DNA from: HdN1 sp052035295
Lineage (GTDB): Bacteria; Pseudomonadota; Gammaproteobacteria; Pseudomonadales; Ketobacteraceae
Reading direction: 5' to 3'
Length of the DNA stretch: 64,000 bases
Assembly: GCA_052035295.1 (NCBI GenBank)
Contig: JBPOHS010000008.1
Coordinates: 17,505 to 81,504, forward strand
Notes under the pieces: generated by a model
Database searches by the model: none
What the model was told of the DNA's origin: nothing
What the model saw: the letters and a program-made list of their open reading frames with translations, nothing else
Part shown: positions 25,402 through 34,960 of the stretch, one piece after another
Layout of the letters: each line of letters starts with the position of its first letter
Position numbering within the stretch: the stretch's first letter is position 1
Translations under genes and position numbers: made by a program

Positions 25402-26829
25402 ATGGGGCAGGAAATTGATCGTATCCGGTTCAGCGATGAAGACTTCACCCGTTTTTCTCACCAGCTGCGTGAAGAAACACGCCTGCTTTCCGATCTCATG
25501 AAGGCTGGGATGTTCAGTGAGCATTTGCCCTGTGTCGCCGGGGTCGAAATAGAAGGGTGGTTGCTCGACCGGCATTATTTCCCGGTAGCGGACAATCAGC
25601 GCTTTCTGGCACTGCTGGGGGATCCTCTGGTCGTGCCGGAACTCTCACGCTTCAATATCGAGATGAATTGCCAACCTCGTGTGTTGGGACAGGATGTACT
25701 GAGTCAGCTGAGTGGCGATCTGAATGCCTTGTGGCAACGCTGTTTCAACACGGCGCATGCCTGCGAACATACGTTGTTGTTGATTGGTATCTTGCCGACG
25801 TTGCGCGAAAGCGATTTGAGCATGACCAATGTTTCGCCGCTCAATCGCTACTATGCATTGAACGATCAGGTCATGCGGTCCCGTGGTGGCCAGCCGGTGC
25901 GCCTTGATATCAAAGGCCGCGATCACCTGCAACTTGAGCATGGCGATGTCATGCTTGAAGCTGGCGCGACATCGTTCCAGCTGCATCTGCAGATGCCTTT
26001 TGCAAAAGCCGTCAGATTTTATAATGCGGCTCAATGGCTGGCCGCGCCCATGGTGGCCGTTACCGCCAATTCGCCTTTTTTATTTGGTCACGATTTATGG
26101 GCCGAAACCCGCATACCACTCTTCGAACAGTCGGTGGATTCTCTTGCGTCGGCGAGCGACAGTGCGCGCGTGACGTTTGGACATGGCTGGCTGCAGGATT
26201 CCCCGTTTGAACTATTTGCCGACAACCTGACGCGATTTCCACCCTTGCTGCCTTTGCCGTGTTCGCCGGATCCTGCAAGTTTCTCTCATGTTCGCTTGCA
26301 CAACGGTACCGTCTGGCGCTGGAACCGTTTGCTGCTTGGTGAAAATGAACAAGGCACGCCGCATGTGCGATTGGAACATCGCGTCATGCCTGCCGGGCCG
26401 ACGTTTATTGACATGATGGCGAATGCTGCGCTGTTCTATGGTGCCACTTATGCGCTGGCACACATGGATGTTCCGGTGGAACGGCGCCTGGACTTTTCAG
26501 TCGTGCGGGATGATTTCTATCATGCTGCGCGAGAAGGCCTCGGTGCCCGACTGCATGCCCTGGATGGCACGGTAAAATCGCTGGAAACCATTGTGCTGGA
26601 CGAATTGCTGCCCCTCGCTGCGTCTGGCTTGAAGGCGCAGGGGGTGGACGTTGCCGACAGCGAACGTCTGTTGGGTATTATACGCCGCCGGGTGGAGTGC
26701 GGGCAGAATGGCGCCGTGTGGCAGCGTCGTTACATCACGCAGCATCCGGGTGATTTTATCGGCTTGACCGCCCGTTATCTGGAGCATCAGCGGCAGGGTA
26801 ATCCGGTTCATGAATGGGGATTGGATTAA
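25402..26829 (+). CDS. GCS2-family glutamate-cysteine ligase-like protein
   Basis: A 475-residue protein of the carboxylate-amine ligase family 2 (YbdK/GCS2 type), which joins an amino group to a glutamate-like carboxylate using ATP. Recognisable parts are the N-terminal VAGVEIEGWLL and SRFNIEMNCQP (metal/ATP-site acidic residues), the stretch GATSFQLHLQMPF, and VRLEHRVMPAGPTFIDMMANA. It is not the enterobacterial GshA, so glutathione synthesis should not be assumed. The next gene, 46 bases downstream, encodes an M14-type zinc hydrolase; the two are probably one operon and may make and cut the same type of amide bond (inference). Confidence 0.82.
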   Translation: MGQEIDRIRFSDEDFTRFSHQLREETRLLSDLMKAGMFSEHLPCVAGVEIEGWLLDRHYFPVADNQRFLALLGDPLVVPELSRFNIEMNCQPRVLGQDVLSQLSGDLNALWQRCFNTAHACEHTLLLIGILPTLRESDLSMTNVSPLNRYYALNDQVMRSRGGQPVRLDIKGRDHLQLEHGDVMLEAGATSFQLHLQMPFAKAVRFYNAAQWLAAPMVAVTANSPFLFGHDLWAETRIPLFEQSVDSLASASDSARVTFGHGWLQDSPFELFADNLTRFPPLLPLPCSPDPASFSHVRLHNGTVWRWNRLLLGENEQGTPHVRLEHRVMPAGPTFIDMMANAALFYGATYALAHMDVPVERRLDFSVVRDDFYHAAREGLGARLHALDGTVKSLETIVLDELLPLAASGLKAQGVDVADSERLLGIIRRRVECGQNGAVWQRRYITQHPGDFIGLTARYLEHQRQGNPVHEWGLD

Positions 26830-26875
26830 GAATACATCCGTAAATATAAGATTTTTGCGCTATCGAGAGTAGACT

Positions 26876-27883
26876 ATGACGTTGACCGTGTTGAATGAAC
26901 TTCCCCGGGGATTTTTGACCTCCACCGCCCTGGACCTGCATCAGCTGTTACCCGAACCGACACTGATTCATCTGTCCGGACGGCGCGAACAACCCCTGTT
27001 CGTTTCTATTCTCCTGCATGGCAATGAAGACACGGGGTTGCGCGCTGTGCAACAGGTGTTGCGGCGATATGAGGGCAAGGAATTGCCTCGCGCACTGTCG
27101 TTATTCGTCGGCAATATAGACGCCGCGCGGGCCGGTGTTCGTCGGCTGGAGGGGCAACCGGATTACAATCGCGTCTGGCCTGGCACGGAAATGCCCGATA
27201 CGCCGGAAGCGGCCCTCATGGCCGACGTTATCAGGGTCATGCAGGCGTGCAACCCCTTTGCCAGTATCGACATCCACAACAATACCGGGCGGAATCCGCA
27301 CTACTCCTGCGTCAGTGAATTGACCCCACAAAACCTTTATCTGGCGACCTTGTTTTCGCGCACGGTGGTGTTTTTTACCTGCCCGCGAGGCGTGCAGTGT
27401 GCGGCGATGAATGCGTTGTGCCCGTCGATCACGGTGGAGTGTGGCAAGGTCGGTGCGGCGGCGGGAGATGATCATGCCGCCAACCTGTTGGATGCGGCGC
27501 TGCATCTCGCAGAGTTTCCGCAGCATGGACCGCGCAAGAACGATGTCGATATTTATCATACGGTCGCAACGGTGAAGGTGCCGCCGGCATTGAGTTTTGG
27601 GTTCGGTTCAGTGGATCGTGATCTCAATCTGCTGGCGGAACTGGATTGTGCCAATTTCGTCGATCAGGCACCGGGTGCGTTATGGGGAACGGTGCGTGCC
27701 GGGCAGCAAGCGTTTGAGGTGACGGACGTCGATGGTTTACCGGCGTATGAACGCTTTTTTTCGCAAGCGGATGACGGTGTCCGGTTGATGAAAGCGGTCA
27801 TGCCGGCCATGTTGACGCTCGATGAGCGGGCGGTGCGTCAGGATTGTTTGTGTTATCTGATGGAACGTATCGATCATTTTTGA
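26876..27883 (+). CDS. M14/AstE-like zinc carboxypeptidase or deacylase
   Basis: A 335-residue cytosolic metallohydrolase of the succinylglutamate desuccinylase/aspartoacylase branch of M14. Zinc ligands are His48 and Glu51 in LLHGNED and His134 in DIHNNTG. NRVWPG and a late glutamate in TVECGKVG (candidate catalytic residue) are also typical. It follows the GCS2-family gene and overlaps the convergent MATE gene by 10 bases at the stops. The substrate is unknown; an amide of glutamate or a related small peptide is a reasonable guess from the neighbour. Confidence 0.82.
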   Translation: MTLTVLNELPRGFLTSTALDLHQLLPEPTLIHLSGRREQPLFVSILLHGNEDTGLRAVQQVLRRYEGKELPRALSLFVGNIDAARAGVRRLEGQPDYNRVWPGTEMPDTPEAALMADVIRVMQACNPFASIDIHNNTGRNPHYSCVSELTPQNLYLATLFSRTVVFFTCPRGVQCAAMNALCPSITVECGKVGAAAGDDHAANLLDAALHLAEFPQHGPRKNDVDIYHTVATVKVPPALSFGFGSVDRDLNLLAELDCANFVDQAPGALWGTVRAGQQAFEVTDVDGLPAYERFFSQADDGVRLMKAVMPAMLTLDERAVRQDCLCYLMERIDHF

Positions 27884-29265
27884 TCTTCGCTCTGCAGGGT
27901 CGTCAGCGCTTTCGAGCGGATATTGGTGCGGAACCAGATAACGGCAGCCATTCCGGCAAGCAGGTTGGCGCCGGCAAGGCCGATGAAGAGCCCGGTCAGC
28001 CCGTGTATTTCATTGCCTATCCACGCCGCAGGCAGGGCCAGCAGGAACAAGCGGCCGACGTTGATGGCGGTTCCCATCACGGGGCGGCGCAATACATTGA
28101 GCGCGGCGCCGATGATCATGATCAATCCCAACCCGGCGAAGCCAATCGGTACCAGTTGCAGGAACAACACGATATCGGCCTGTATCGATGCTTCTTCGCT
28201 GAACAGTTGGGCGAGCCATCCGCCACAGAAGTAGAGCGTTATTGCCGACAAGAATGCCCACCCCAGGCTGAGCTGGAAAACGACACGCAAGCCGGCCGCG
28301 ATGCGGTGATGGTGCCCGGCGCCGTAATTCTGGCCGATGAATGGCGACACCGCCGAGGCCAGCGCCATGATAACGACCAGGGCGAGGGCCTCGATGCGGG
28401 TGCCGACGCCGAACGCGGCGACAGCGGCGGCCCCATGGGTGGCGACAATGGCGGTAATGATGGCGGCGGAAAGCGGGCCAAGCAGGTTGGTGACGGCTGC
28501 CGGCGCAGCCACCTTGGATAGCTCCCGACAGGAGCGTAACCAGGGCTGGGCAGCCAGCGGCACGAATGACAAATAACCGCTGCGGAGTAATGCCCACACA
28601 GCGGCGGTGCTGGCGAATATCCAGGAAATCACGGTGGCAATGGCAGCGCCACGCACTCCCCAATCCAGCACGAAAATGAATATCGGCGCGAGAATGCCGT
28701 TGAGCAGACCGGCAATTCCCATGACGATGCTGGGTGTGCGGGTATCGCCGGTGGCGCGGATGGCGCCATGCGCCGTCATCGGTATGGCGAGGAACACCAC
28801 GCCCAGAAACCAAGGCACCATGTAAGCCCGGATCAGCGGCAGCAGATCGTCGCCCGCGCCCAGCAGACGGAACAAGGGGTCGATGATTGCGATTCCAAAC
28901 AGACTAATGGGCAGGATGACGGTGATCGTGAGAATCAGGGCGTGGCCATTGATGCGCCGGGCAAGCTCGGTTTCCCCCTGGCCCAGGCGCAGGGACGCCA
29001 CCGAGGTGGCCGCCGCTGCCAGGCCCATGGCAATGTTCATGACAATGAAGGAAACGGGAAAGGTAAAACTCAGCGCAGCGAGTTCGCGGGTTCCGAGCAG
29101 CCCGACAAAATAGGTATCGACGACGTTGAACAGCAGGATCAGCAGGATACCCAATACCACCGGACCGGTCATGCGTATCAGTAGCGGGGCAATGGGCCCG
29201 TGCAGCATGGGGTGTGGCGCGGCGGATGTGTTGCCGTGCGGGCGTGACGTCAGCGGGGAAGACAT
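27874..29265 (-). CDS. MATE-family efflux transporter
   Basis: A 463-residue inner-membrane exporter with about twelve helices, driven by Na+ or H+. The N-terminal segment PVVLGILLILLFNVVDTYFVGLLGT and the repeat in the second half (APAAVTNLLGPL, FGVGTRIEALALVVIMAL, PFIGQNYGAG) are typical of MATE. The substrate is unknown. It lies 43 bases downstream of the FliL-like gene and could be the last member of a four-gene unit that begins with the RND adaptor. Confidence 0.92.
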   Translation of the reverse strand: MSSPLTSRPHGNTSAAPHPMLHGPIAPLLIRMTGPVVLGILLILLFNVVDTYFVGLLGTRELAALSFTFPVSFIVMNIAMGLAAAATSVASLRLGQGETELARRINGHALILTITVILPISLFGIAIIDPLFRLLGAGDDLLPLIRAYMVPWFLGVVFLAIPMTAHGAIRATGDTRTPSIVMGIAGLLNGILAPIFIFVLDWGVRGAAIATVISWIFASTAAVWALLRSGYLSFVPLAAQPWLRSCRELSKVAAPAAVTNLLGPLSAAIITAIVATHGAAAVAAFGVGTRIEALALVVIMALASAVSPFIGQNYGAGHHHRIAAGLRVVFQLSLGWAFLSAITLYFCGGWLAQLFSEEASIQADIVLFLQLVPIGFAGLGLIMIIGAALNVLRRPVMGTAINVGRLFLLALPAAWIGNEIHGLTGLFIGLAGANLLAGMAAVIWFRTNIRSKALTTLQSEDQK

Positions 29266-29308
29266 GGGATAGGCAGGCCCTCGGAAAAGAGGGCCATTAT
29301 CCCACAGC

Positions 29309-29746
29309 TCAGTTGATTACAAATGAGGTGAACAGCACTTCTTCGACATCGGTGGGATTGTCTTCTGCCTGCAGAACGGCAATCACTTCGGCGGTGGCAT
29401 CCTGGGCCAGCTGGGTACGCCCTTCCACGGAACGAAGATCCTGCTCGGTCTGGCGGTTGAGCAGCATGACCAGGTGGTGGCGAATGGCGTACACGTGCGC
29501 GCGAACGGCTTCCTTGGTCTTTTCTCCCATCACCTTGATCGACACGTCAGTACGAATGTAGCGGATCTTGTCGTCGGTGAAGTTGGTGACGAAAGCGGGC
29601 TCCATGCTCACATAGGTGGCCTTGGGTTTGCCGCCTTCTTCACCGCCTTCTTCTTCCTCGGCTTTTTTGCCAGAGGCAAGAGCCAGTGCCGGAGCCAGTG
29701 TCAGGACAAGCGCTAAAGCAAACGTACGGTGAACGTTGATCATCAT
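29309..29746 (-). CDS. FliL-like secreted or membrane protein
   Basis: A 145-residue protein with an N-terminal hydrophobic signal or anchor, then an acidic linker (KKAEEEEGGEEGGK) and a FliL domain (YVSMEPAFVTNF, IRYIRTDVSIKV, HLVMLLNRQTEQDLRSVEGR, VLFTSFVIN). FliL normally stabilises the flagellar stator. Here it stands without any flagellar gene, between the RND pump and the MATE exporter (gaps of 34 and 43 bases). The start is ATG 29746 or 29743. Its role may not be flagellar. Confidence 0.82.
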   Translation of the reverse strand: MMINVHRTFALALVLTLAPALALASGKKAEEEEGGEEGGKPKATYVSMEPAFVTNFTDDKIRYIRTDVSIKVMGEKTKEAVRAHVYAIRHHLVMLLNRQTEQDLRSVEGRTQLAQDATAEVIAVLQAEDNPTDVEEVLFTSFVIN

Positions 29747-29780
29747 GGGCCTGCAGTCATTGTGGGTTGGCAATATCTAA

Positions 29781-32700
29781 TCAAGCGTAGCCGGCTTCCC
29801 CGGGAGTGTTAGGAACCTTTTTGACTTTAAACCACGCTGCATAGAGCGCGGGTAAACTGAGCAGGGTCAGTAGTGTGGCGACGACCAAACCGCCCATGAT
29901 GGCGACCGCCATCGGCCCCCAGAACACACTGCGGGTCAGGGGGATCATCGCCAGCACGGCTGCGGCTGCGGTGAGAATGATGGGGCGGAAACGACGTACG
30001 GCGGCTTCGACGATGGCGGTCCAGCGATCCACGCCACGGGCGATATCCTGCTCGATTTGATCGATGAGAATCACTGAGTTGCGAATGATCATGCCGTTGA
30101 GCGCGATCACACCCAACATGGCGACAAACCCGAACGGGCGGCCCATCAGCAACAGCGTTGCGGCTGCGCCTATAATGCCTAGCGGGCCTGTCAGAAAGAC
30201 CAGCAAACTGCGCGAAAAACTGCGCAATTGCAGCATCAGCAGTGTGAAGGTAATGAACAACATCAGTGGCACATTCAGCATGATCGAGCCCTGACCCTTG
30301 CCGGATTCTTCGAGAATGCCGCCAATGTCGATCCGATAGCCCACCGGCAGTGTTGCCCGCAAGGGCGCCAACGCCTGGTCAATCCGGGTGGCGATGGTGG
30401 CACCTTGTGCCCCGTCAACGACATCGCCCTGCACGGTGACGGCAAATTGCCGGTTTTCACGCCACACCACACCCGGCTCCCACACCAGATGCGCCTGTGC
30501 GACCTGGCTGACGGGGATGGCCTTGCCGTGATCGGTATGGATGTAGGAGGACTGCAGCACACTGAGACTGTCGCGCTCGTTTTCCGGCTGGCGCAGGACG
30601 ATGTTGATCAGCTCATCCTGCTCCCGGTATTGCCCGATCGTCAGGCCACCCAGTAACGTCGCAGATGAGACGCTCACGTCGCGGCTGCTCAAACCAACGG
30701 CGCGTGCTTTTGCCTGATCGACTTCCAGTCGCAATACTTTGATCGATTCATTCCAGTTGTCATTCACGTTGATCATGTCGGGGGTGTTGCGCACGATTTC
30801 CTTGACCTGGTCGGCAATGCCGCGAATGACCTTGGTATCGTCACCGATGACGCGAAATTGCACGGGGTAGGGGACTGGCGGACCATTGGCGAGAATTTTG
30901 ACGCGCGCGCGGGCTTCCGGAAATTCTTCGAGCAGTATCCGGGGCAGCCGTTTGCGCAGGCTGTCGCGAGCAGCGAGGTCGGCAGGCAAAATCAGCAACT
31001 GCGAGGCATTGCTCTGCGCCAGCGTCTGATCGAGCGAAAGATAGAAGCGTGGAGCGCCGGAACCGACAAAGCTGGTGACGCTCACAATGCCGGCTTCTTT
31101 CAGGAAGCGCGCTTCGACCGTCTTGACCAGATTTTCGCTGGCAAAAAAGGAGGCGCCTTCCGGCAGCCAGAGATCGACCAGAATTTCCGGCCGGGTGGAA
31201 TCGGGAAAGAACTGCTTGTCGACTTTTTTCATGCCGACGATACCGAGTACCAGTGCGAGCAGGGTAACGCCCAGGGTCAGCCAGCGATGTTCGACGCAGG
31301 CATTGACGGCACCTCGTACTGACCGATAAAAACCGCTGTCGAACATTTCCTTGCGTTCCTCGCGTTGCTTCTTGTGCTCCTTGAGCAGCTTGAAGCCGAG
31401 ATACGGCACAAAGTACACCGACACAAACCAGGAAATAATCAGTGCGGCCGTGGTGACGGCGAAAATGGCGAAGGTGTATTCCCCGACGGCGGAACGCGCC
31501 AATCCGATCGGCAGAAAGCCGACCGCCGTAATCAAGGTGCCGGTAAGCATCGGCATGGCGGTCACGTCATAGGCAAAAGTGCTGGCGCGCAGCTTGTCGT
31601 AGCCTTCTTCGAGTTTGCGCACCATCATTTCCACCACGATGATGGCGTCGTCAACCAGTAAACCCAAGGCGATGATCAGCGAGCCAAGGGAAATTTTGTG
31701 CAGATACACATTGCTGCGTTCCATCACCAGAAACGTGACGGCCATGACCAACGGAATCGACAAGGCCACCACCAAGCCCGGTCGCATGTCGATGCGGAAA
31801 GGTCGGGTGTGTATGCCAAGTGCCAGAAAACTCACCAGCAACACGATGATCAGGGCCTCGGCGAGCACCCGCAGAAACTCGTTGACCGAGCGCGACACGG
31901 CCTGGGGTTGATCCTGGAATTTCTTCAACTCGATACCGACAGGCAATTGTGATTGCAATCGTCTGGAAGCCTCTTCGAGATGTTTGCCCCAGGCAATGAT
32001 GTCACCGCCTTTGGCCATCGATACACCCACGGCGATGATTTCCTTGCCGTTGTAGCGCACTTTGGGCGCGGGTGGATCTTCGTAATCACGCACGATTTTG
32101 GCCAGATCGCCCAGGCGGAAGGTACGCTGGTTGAAACGCAATGGCAGCTGTTCCAGATCCTGGACGGCGTCAAATTGTCCGGTGACCCGGATAAAAATGC
32201 TGTCATCCTGAGTGCGTAATACACCGGTCTGATTGATGCTGTTCTGTTCGTTGATTTCGTTGATCACCTGCGCAACATCAATGCCCATCTGCGCCAGTTT
32301 GCGCTGTGAAATCTCGACATAGATGCGCTGGTTTTGCATGCCGAACAGCTCGACCTTCGCCACGTCGGGCACCCGCAACAACTCCTGGCGGGTGAAATCG
32401 GCGTACTCCTTCACCTCGGCGTAGTTGAAACCATCCGATTCCAGCGCGAACATCACGCCATAGACGTCACCGAATTCATCATTGAAAAACGGCCCCATGA
32501 CACCGCCAGGCAAGGTGTTCTGCATGTCGCCGATTTTCTTGCGCACCGTATACCAGACGTTGGGAATATCGTGCGGATTGGCGTTATCCCGGATGCGCAG
32601 GATCAACGTCGTCTCGCCCGGTTTGGAATAACTCTTGATCCGGTCGATCTGGGTAATCTGTTGAATGGTATGTTCGAGTCTGTCGGTGACTTGTTCGGTG

Positions 32701-32894
32701 ATCTGCAGGGCGGTCGCCCCCGGCCAGTAGGCGCGCACCACCATGTTACGGAACGCGAAAGGCGGATCTTCATCCTGCCCCAACTGAAAATACGCCGCCA
32801 CGCCCGCCAACAGCAGCGCCACGAACAAATACACCGTCAGGCCGGGTTGCTGGATCGCCCAGCGCGAAATATTGAAGTGGGATCTGGATGTCAT
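29781..32894 (-). CDS. RND efflux pump inner-membrane subunit
   Basis: A 1037-residue proton-driven multidrug transporter of the AcrB superfamily, twelve helices and two large periplasmic loops. The N-terminus begins ISRWAIQQPGLTVYLF, the porter domain has QLGQDEDPPFAFRNMVVRAYWPGA, and the proton-relay aspartates are in GLLVDDAIIVVEMM. The sequence resembles the TriC/MexK-like branch rather than AcrB itself. It is coded 9 bases after its adaptor. No outer-membrane factor gene follows, so it probably uses a TolC-type channel encoded elsewhere. Confidence 0.95.
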   Translation of the reverse strand: MTSRSHFNISRWAIQQPGLTVYLFVALLLAGVAAYFQLGQDEDPPFAFRNMVVRAYWPGATALQITEQVTDRLEHTIQQITQIDRIKSYSKPGETTLILRIRDNANPHDIPNVWYTVRKKIGDMQNTLPGGVMGPFFNDEFGDVYGVMFALESDGFNYAEVKEYADFTRQELLRVPDVAKVELFGMQNQRIYVEISQRKLAQMGIDVAQVINEINEQNSINQTGVLRTQDDSIFIRVTGQFDAVQDLEQLPLRFNQRTFRLGDLAKIVRDYEDPPAPKVRYNGKEIIAVGVSMAKGGDIIAWGKHLEEASRRLQSQLPVGIELKKFQDQPQAVSRSVNEFLRVLAEALIIVLLVSFLALGIHTRPFRIDMRPGLVVALSIPLVMAVTFLVMERSNVYLHKISLGSLIIALGLLVDDAIIVVEMMVRKLEEGYDKLRASTFAYDVTAMPMLTGTLITAVGFLPIGLARSAVGEYTFAIFAVTTAALIISWFVSVYFVPYLGFKLLKEHKKQREERKEMFDSGFYRSVRGAVNACVEHRWLTLGVTLLALVLGIVGMKKVDKQFFPDSTRPEILVDLWLPEGASFFASENLVKTVEARFLKEAGIVSVTSFVGSGAPRFYLSLDQTLAQSNASQLLILPADLAARDSLRKRLPRILLEEFPEARARVKILANGPPVPYPVQFRVIGDDTKVIRGIADQVKEIVRNTPDMINVNDNWNESIKVLRLEVDQAKARAVGLSSRDVSVSSATLLGGLTIGQYREQDELINIVLRQPENERDSLSVLQSSYIHTDHGKAIPVSQVAQAHLVWEPGVVWRENRQFAVTVQGDVVDGAQGATIATRIDQALAPLRATLPVGYRIDIGGILEESGKGQGSIMLNVPLMLFITFTLLMLQLRSFSRSLLVFLTGPLGIIGAAATLLLMGRPFGFVAMLGVIALNGMIIRNSVILIDQIEQDIARGVDRWTAIVEAAVRRFRPIILTAAAAVLAMIPLTRSVFWGPMAVAIMGGLVVATLLTLLSLPALYAAWFKVKKVPNTPGEAGYA

Positions 32895-32903
32895 GGGCGA
32901 TCC

Positions 32904-34019
32904 TCAGCGCAGCGTCGATGCGTCAACCGCATCTTTACGTGTGTCCTGCGCCAGCAGCGTGACGACCTGTCCTTCCATGAGTACATGTACGCCAGCCGTT
33001 ATCACCACCTGTCCGGGTTCCAGGCCCGACACCAGCACCCGGTTTTCATCCACGCCCAGCACTTCGATGGGGCGGCGATGCACTGCACTTTTGGCTGCGT
33101 CAAAGAGCCAGACCTGACTCTTGCCTTCATGTTCGATCAAGGCCGTAGTGGGAAGCGCCACCGCTTGCCGGGTTGGCGCCTTGAGTTTCAATATTGCAGT
33201 TTGCCCGATCTGCATTTCAGGGGCAGCGTTACTGATGCTGTAGCGCGCCACGAAGGTACGCGTCACCGGATCCGCCGAGGCGGAAAGTTCACGCAGTACG
33301 GTCGGAAATTGCTGCTCCGGTTTGGCCCACAGGGTCACCGTTGCGGTGGCGACTTTGGCGAGCTGTAATTTGTCCTCAGGAAACACCACTTCGACTTCCA
33401 GCTGGCCTTCGTGCGCGATGCGGATTATGGGTTGGCCGACCGCGACCACTTCACCGGCGTCGGCATCCACCCCCACCACGACGCCATCCGCATCGGCTTT
33501 CAGGTGCGAATAGTCTTTCTGGTTATCCTGCATTTCCAGTTGGGTCTTGGCTTCCTCAAACCGGGAACGGGCAGCACTCAACGTCGCTTCCTTGGCATCC
33601 AGCGCATTTTGGGGAACCACTTCCTGCTTGCGCAATTCGGCGAAGCGATCACGCTCTGTCTGCGCCAGTGTGAATTCCGCGCGGGCGCTTTCCACCCGGG
33701 CTTGGGCGGCCTGTTGCGCGAGGCGCAAATCACGCGGATCGATGCTCGCCAGCACATCGCCTTTCCGGACGCGCTGCCCCAGGTTGACATTGCGCGTCGC
33801 CAATCTGCCGCCCACCTGAAAACCAAGCCGCGATTCCACCCGTGCCTTCACCTCGCCCGCCAGCTGGAAATCCGGCGAAATATCCGCAAGATCCACCACC
33901 ATCGTGCGCACCGCGCGCGGCGGTAAAGGCGCCTGCTCCGGTGGCTGGCAACCGCTCAACCACAGAGACAGCAAGGCAGAACCCGCGAGCAGGGAAACCG
34001 ATGGAAATCGCAACATCAT
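32904..34019 (-). CDS. RND periplasmic adaptor (HlyD/MFP family) lipoprotein
   Basis: Periplasmic membrane-fusion protein of 371 residues that links the RND pump to an outer-membrane channel. The signal peptide ends in the lipobox LSGC (Cys24). It shows lipoyl-like halves (VESRLGFQVGGRLATRNVNLGQRVRKGDVLASID and the return strand ADGVVVGVDADAGEVVAVGQPI), an alpha-hairpin between them (about residues 95-150), and a beta-barrel. It is the first gene of the unit and is 110 bases from the palindrome at 34131. Confidence 0.94.
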   Translation of the reverse strand: MMLRFPSVSLLAGSALLSLWLSGCQPPEQAPLPPRAVRTMVVDLADISPDFQLAGEVKARVESRLGFQVGGRLATRNVNLGQRVRKGDVLASIDPRDLRLAQQAAQARVESARAEFTLAQTERDRFAELRKQEVVPQNALDAKEATLSAARSRFEEAKTQLEMQDNQKDYSHLKADADGVVVGVDADAGEVVAVGQPIIRIAHEGQLEVEVVFPEDKLQLAKVATATVTLWAKPEQQFPTVLRELSASADPVTRTFVARYSISNAAPEMQIGQTAILKLKAPTRQAVALPTTALIEHEGKSQVWLFDAAKSAVHRRPIEVLGVDENRVLVSGLEPGQVVITAGVHVLMEGQVVTLLAQDTRKDAVDASTLR

Positions 34020-34130
34020 AACGTCAGCCTTTAGTGGGAGGGTCGCCGGGGTGCCAGGGCCAGCAAAATCACGGATTTACACAACAACCATAGGTCACCG
34101 AAGTCACTTTGTCAGCTTCACTGGAACCGT

Positions 34131-34145
34131 ATGACCGCTGGTCAT
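34131..34145. promoter_or_regulatory. Palindromic operator ATGACCGCTGGTCAT, copy 2
   Basis: Exact repeat of the 15-base palindrome at 9034-9048. It lies between the RND adaptor gene (minus) and the permease-like gene (plus), so it could control either or both. Confidence 0.6.
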
Positions 34146-34201
34146 TTTGCAGGCAGGTGCAATGCTTGTCAAAGCGGGCCAATCAAGCCAGAATCGCGCC
34201 C

Positions 34202-34867
34202 ATGCAATTCAATTTATCTCTCGAATCCGCCAGTTGCGTGGCTTTGGCCGTGCTTTTGATGTCCGTCGCTGCATTGTTGGCGTTATGGAACGCGCCGTTG
34301 CGCGCGCTTACTTCGGCCCCGGTGCGTCAGCACCTGTGGTTTGCTTCCACGCTGGCGCTGGGCTTGATCTGGAACTGGGGTCCCGAAGTCATGCGGGGCG
34401 TGCACGTGCATCTGTTGCTCCTGATGGCTTATACCGCAGTCTTCGGCTGGAGTCTGGCGATTATCGGTGGCCTGTTGGCGAGTGTGGCACATTGGCTGTA
34501 CCGCGGATGGGGTCTCGATGGCTTGCCGTTGACGTTATTGTTTCAGGTCATTGTGCCGGCGACACTGAGTTATGCCGTTTTGCAGGGAGTGTTGCGTTTA
34601 CGGACCCGCAACCTGTTTTTTTACATTCTGGGCGCAGGCTTTTTCGGTGCGATGGCGGTGCGGATTGTGACGGCGGTATTGCTGGGGGGCTTTCTGGCGC
34701 TATTCGAATGGCCGTTGGCAGAGGCGCTGTGGGAGCATTCTTCGGTGTACTGGTTGATGGTTTATGCCGAAGGGTTTCTCAATGGCATGCTGCTGACGTC
34801 AATTACGGTGTTCAAGCCGGATTTGGTGAAGACATTCGATGACGAGAAGTATCTGGGCAAACCCTGA
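34202..34867 (+). CDS. CbiM/ECF-like membrane permease
   Basis: A 221-residue polytopic membrane protein with six or so helices, annotated by similarity of pattern to the energy-coupling-factor permease/CbiM-like group. The segment near the N-terminus (WNWGPEVMRGVHVHLLLLMAYTAVFGW) contains His residues compatible with metal handling. FLNGMLLTSITVFKPDLVKTFDDEKYL near the end is a typical tail of this group. No ATPase partner is adjacent. The start at ATG 34202 is chosen because the longer frame adds a charged leader; no strong ribosome binding site is visible. Confidence 0.65.
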   Translation: MQFNLSLESASCVALAVLLMSVAALLALWNAPLRALTSAPVRQHLWFASTLALGLIWNWGPEVMRGVHVHLLLLMAYTAVFGWSLAIIGGLLASVAHWLYRGWGLDGLPLTLLFQVIVPATLSYAVLQGVLRLRTRNLFFYILGAGFFGAMAVRIVTAVLLGGFLALFEWPLAEALWEHSSVYWLMVYAEGFLNGMLLTSITVFKPDLVKTFDDEKYLGKP

Positions 34868-34960
34868 GGTTGCTTCGCCCAGTCCTTGAACAATACTGTA
34901 CAGACTAAAGTCAGCCATCATTGAACAGTGGCACGGCGAAAGAAAACCTGAAGGGAACCT

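Noticed and set aside
34109..34201. Longer N-terminus for the permease-like gene
   Set aside because: The leader is charged, crosses the palindrome at 34131 and is not typical of the family; ATG 34202 is preferred.
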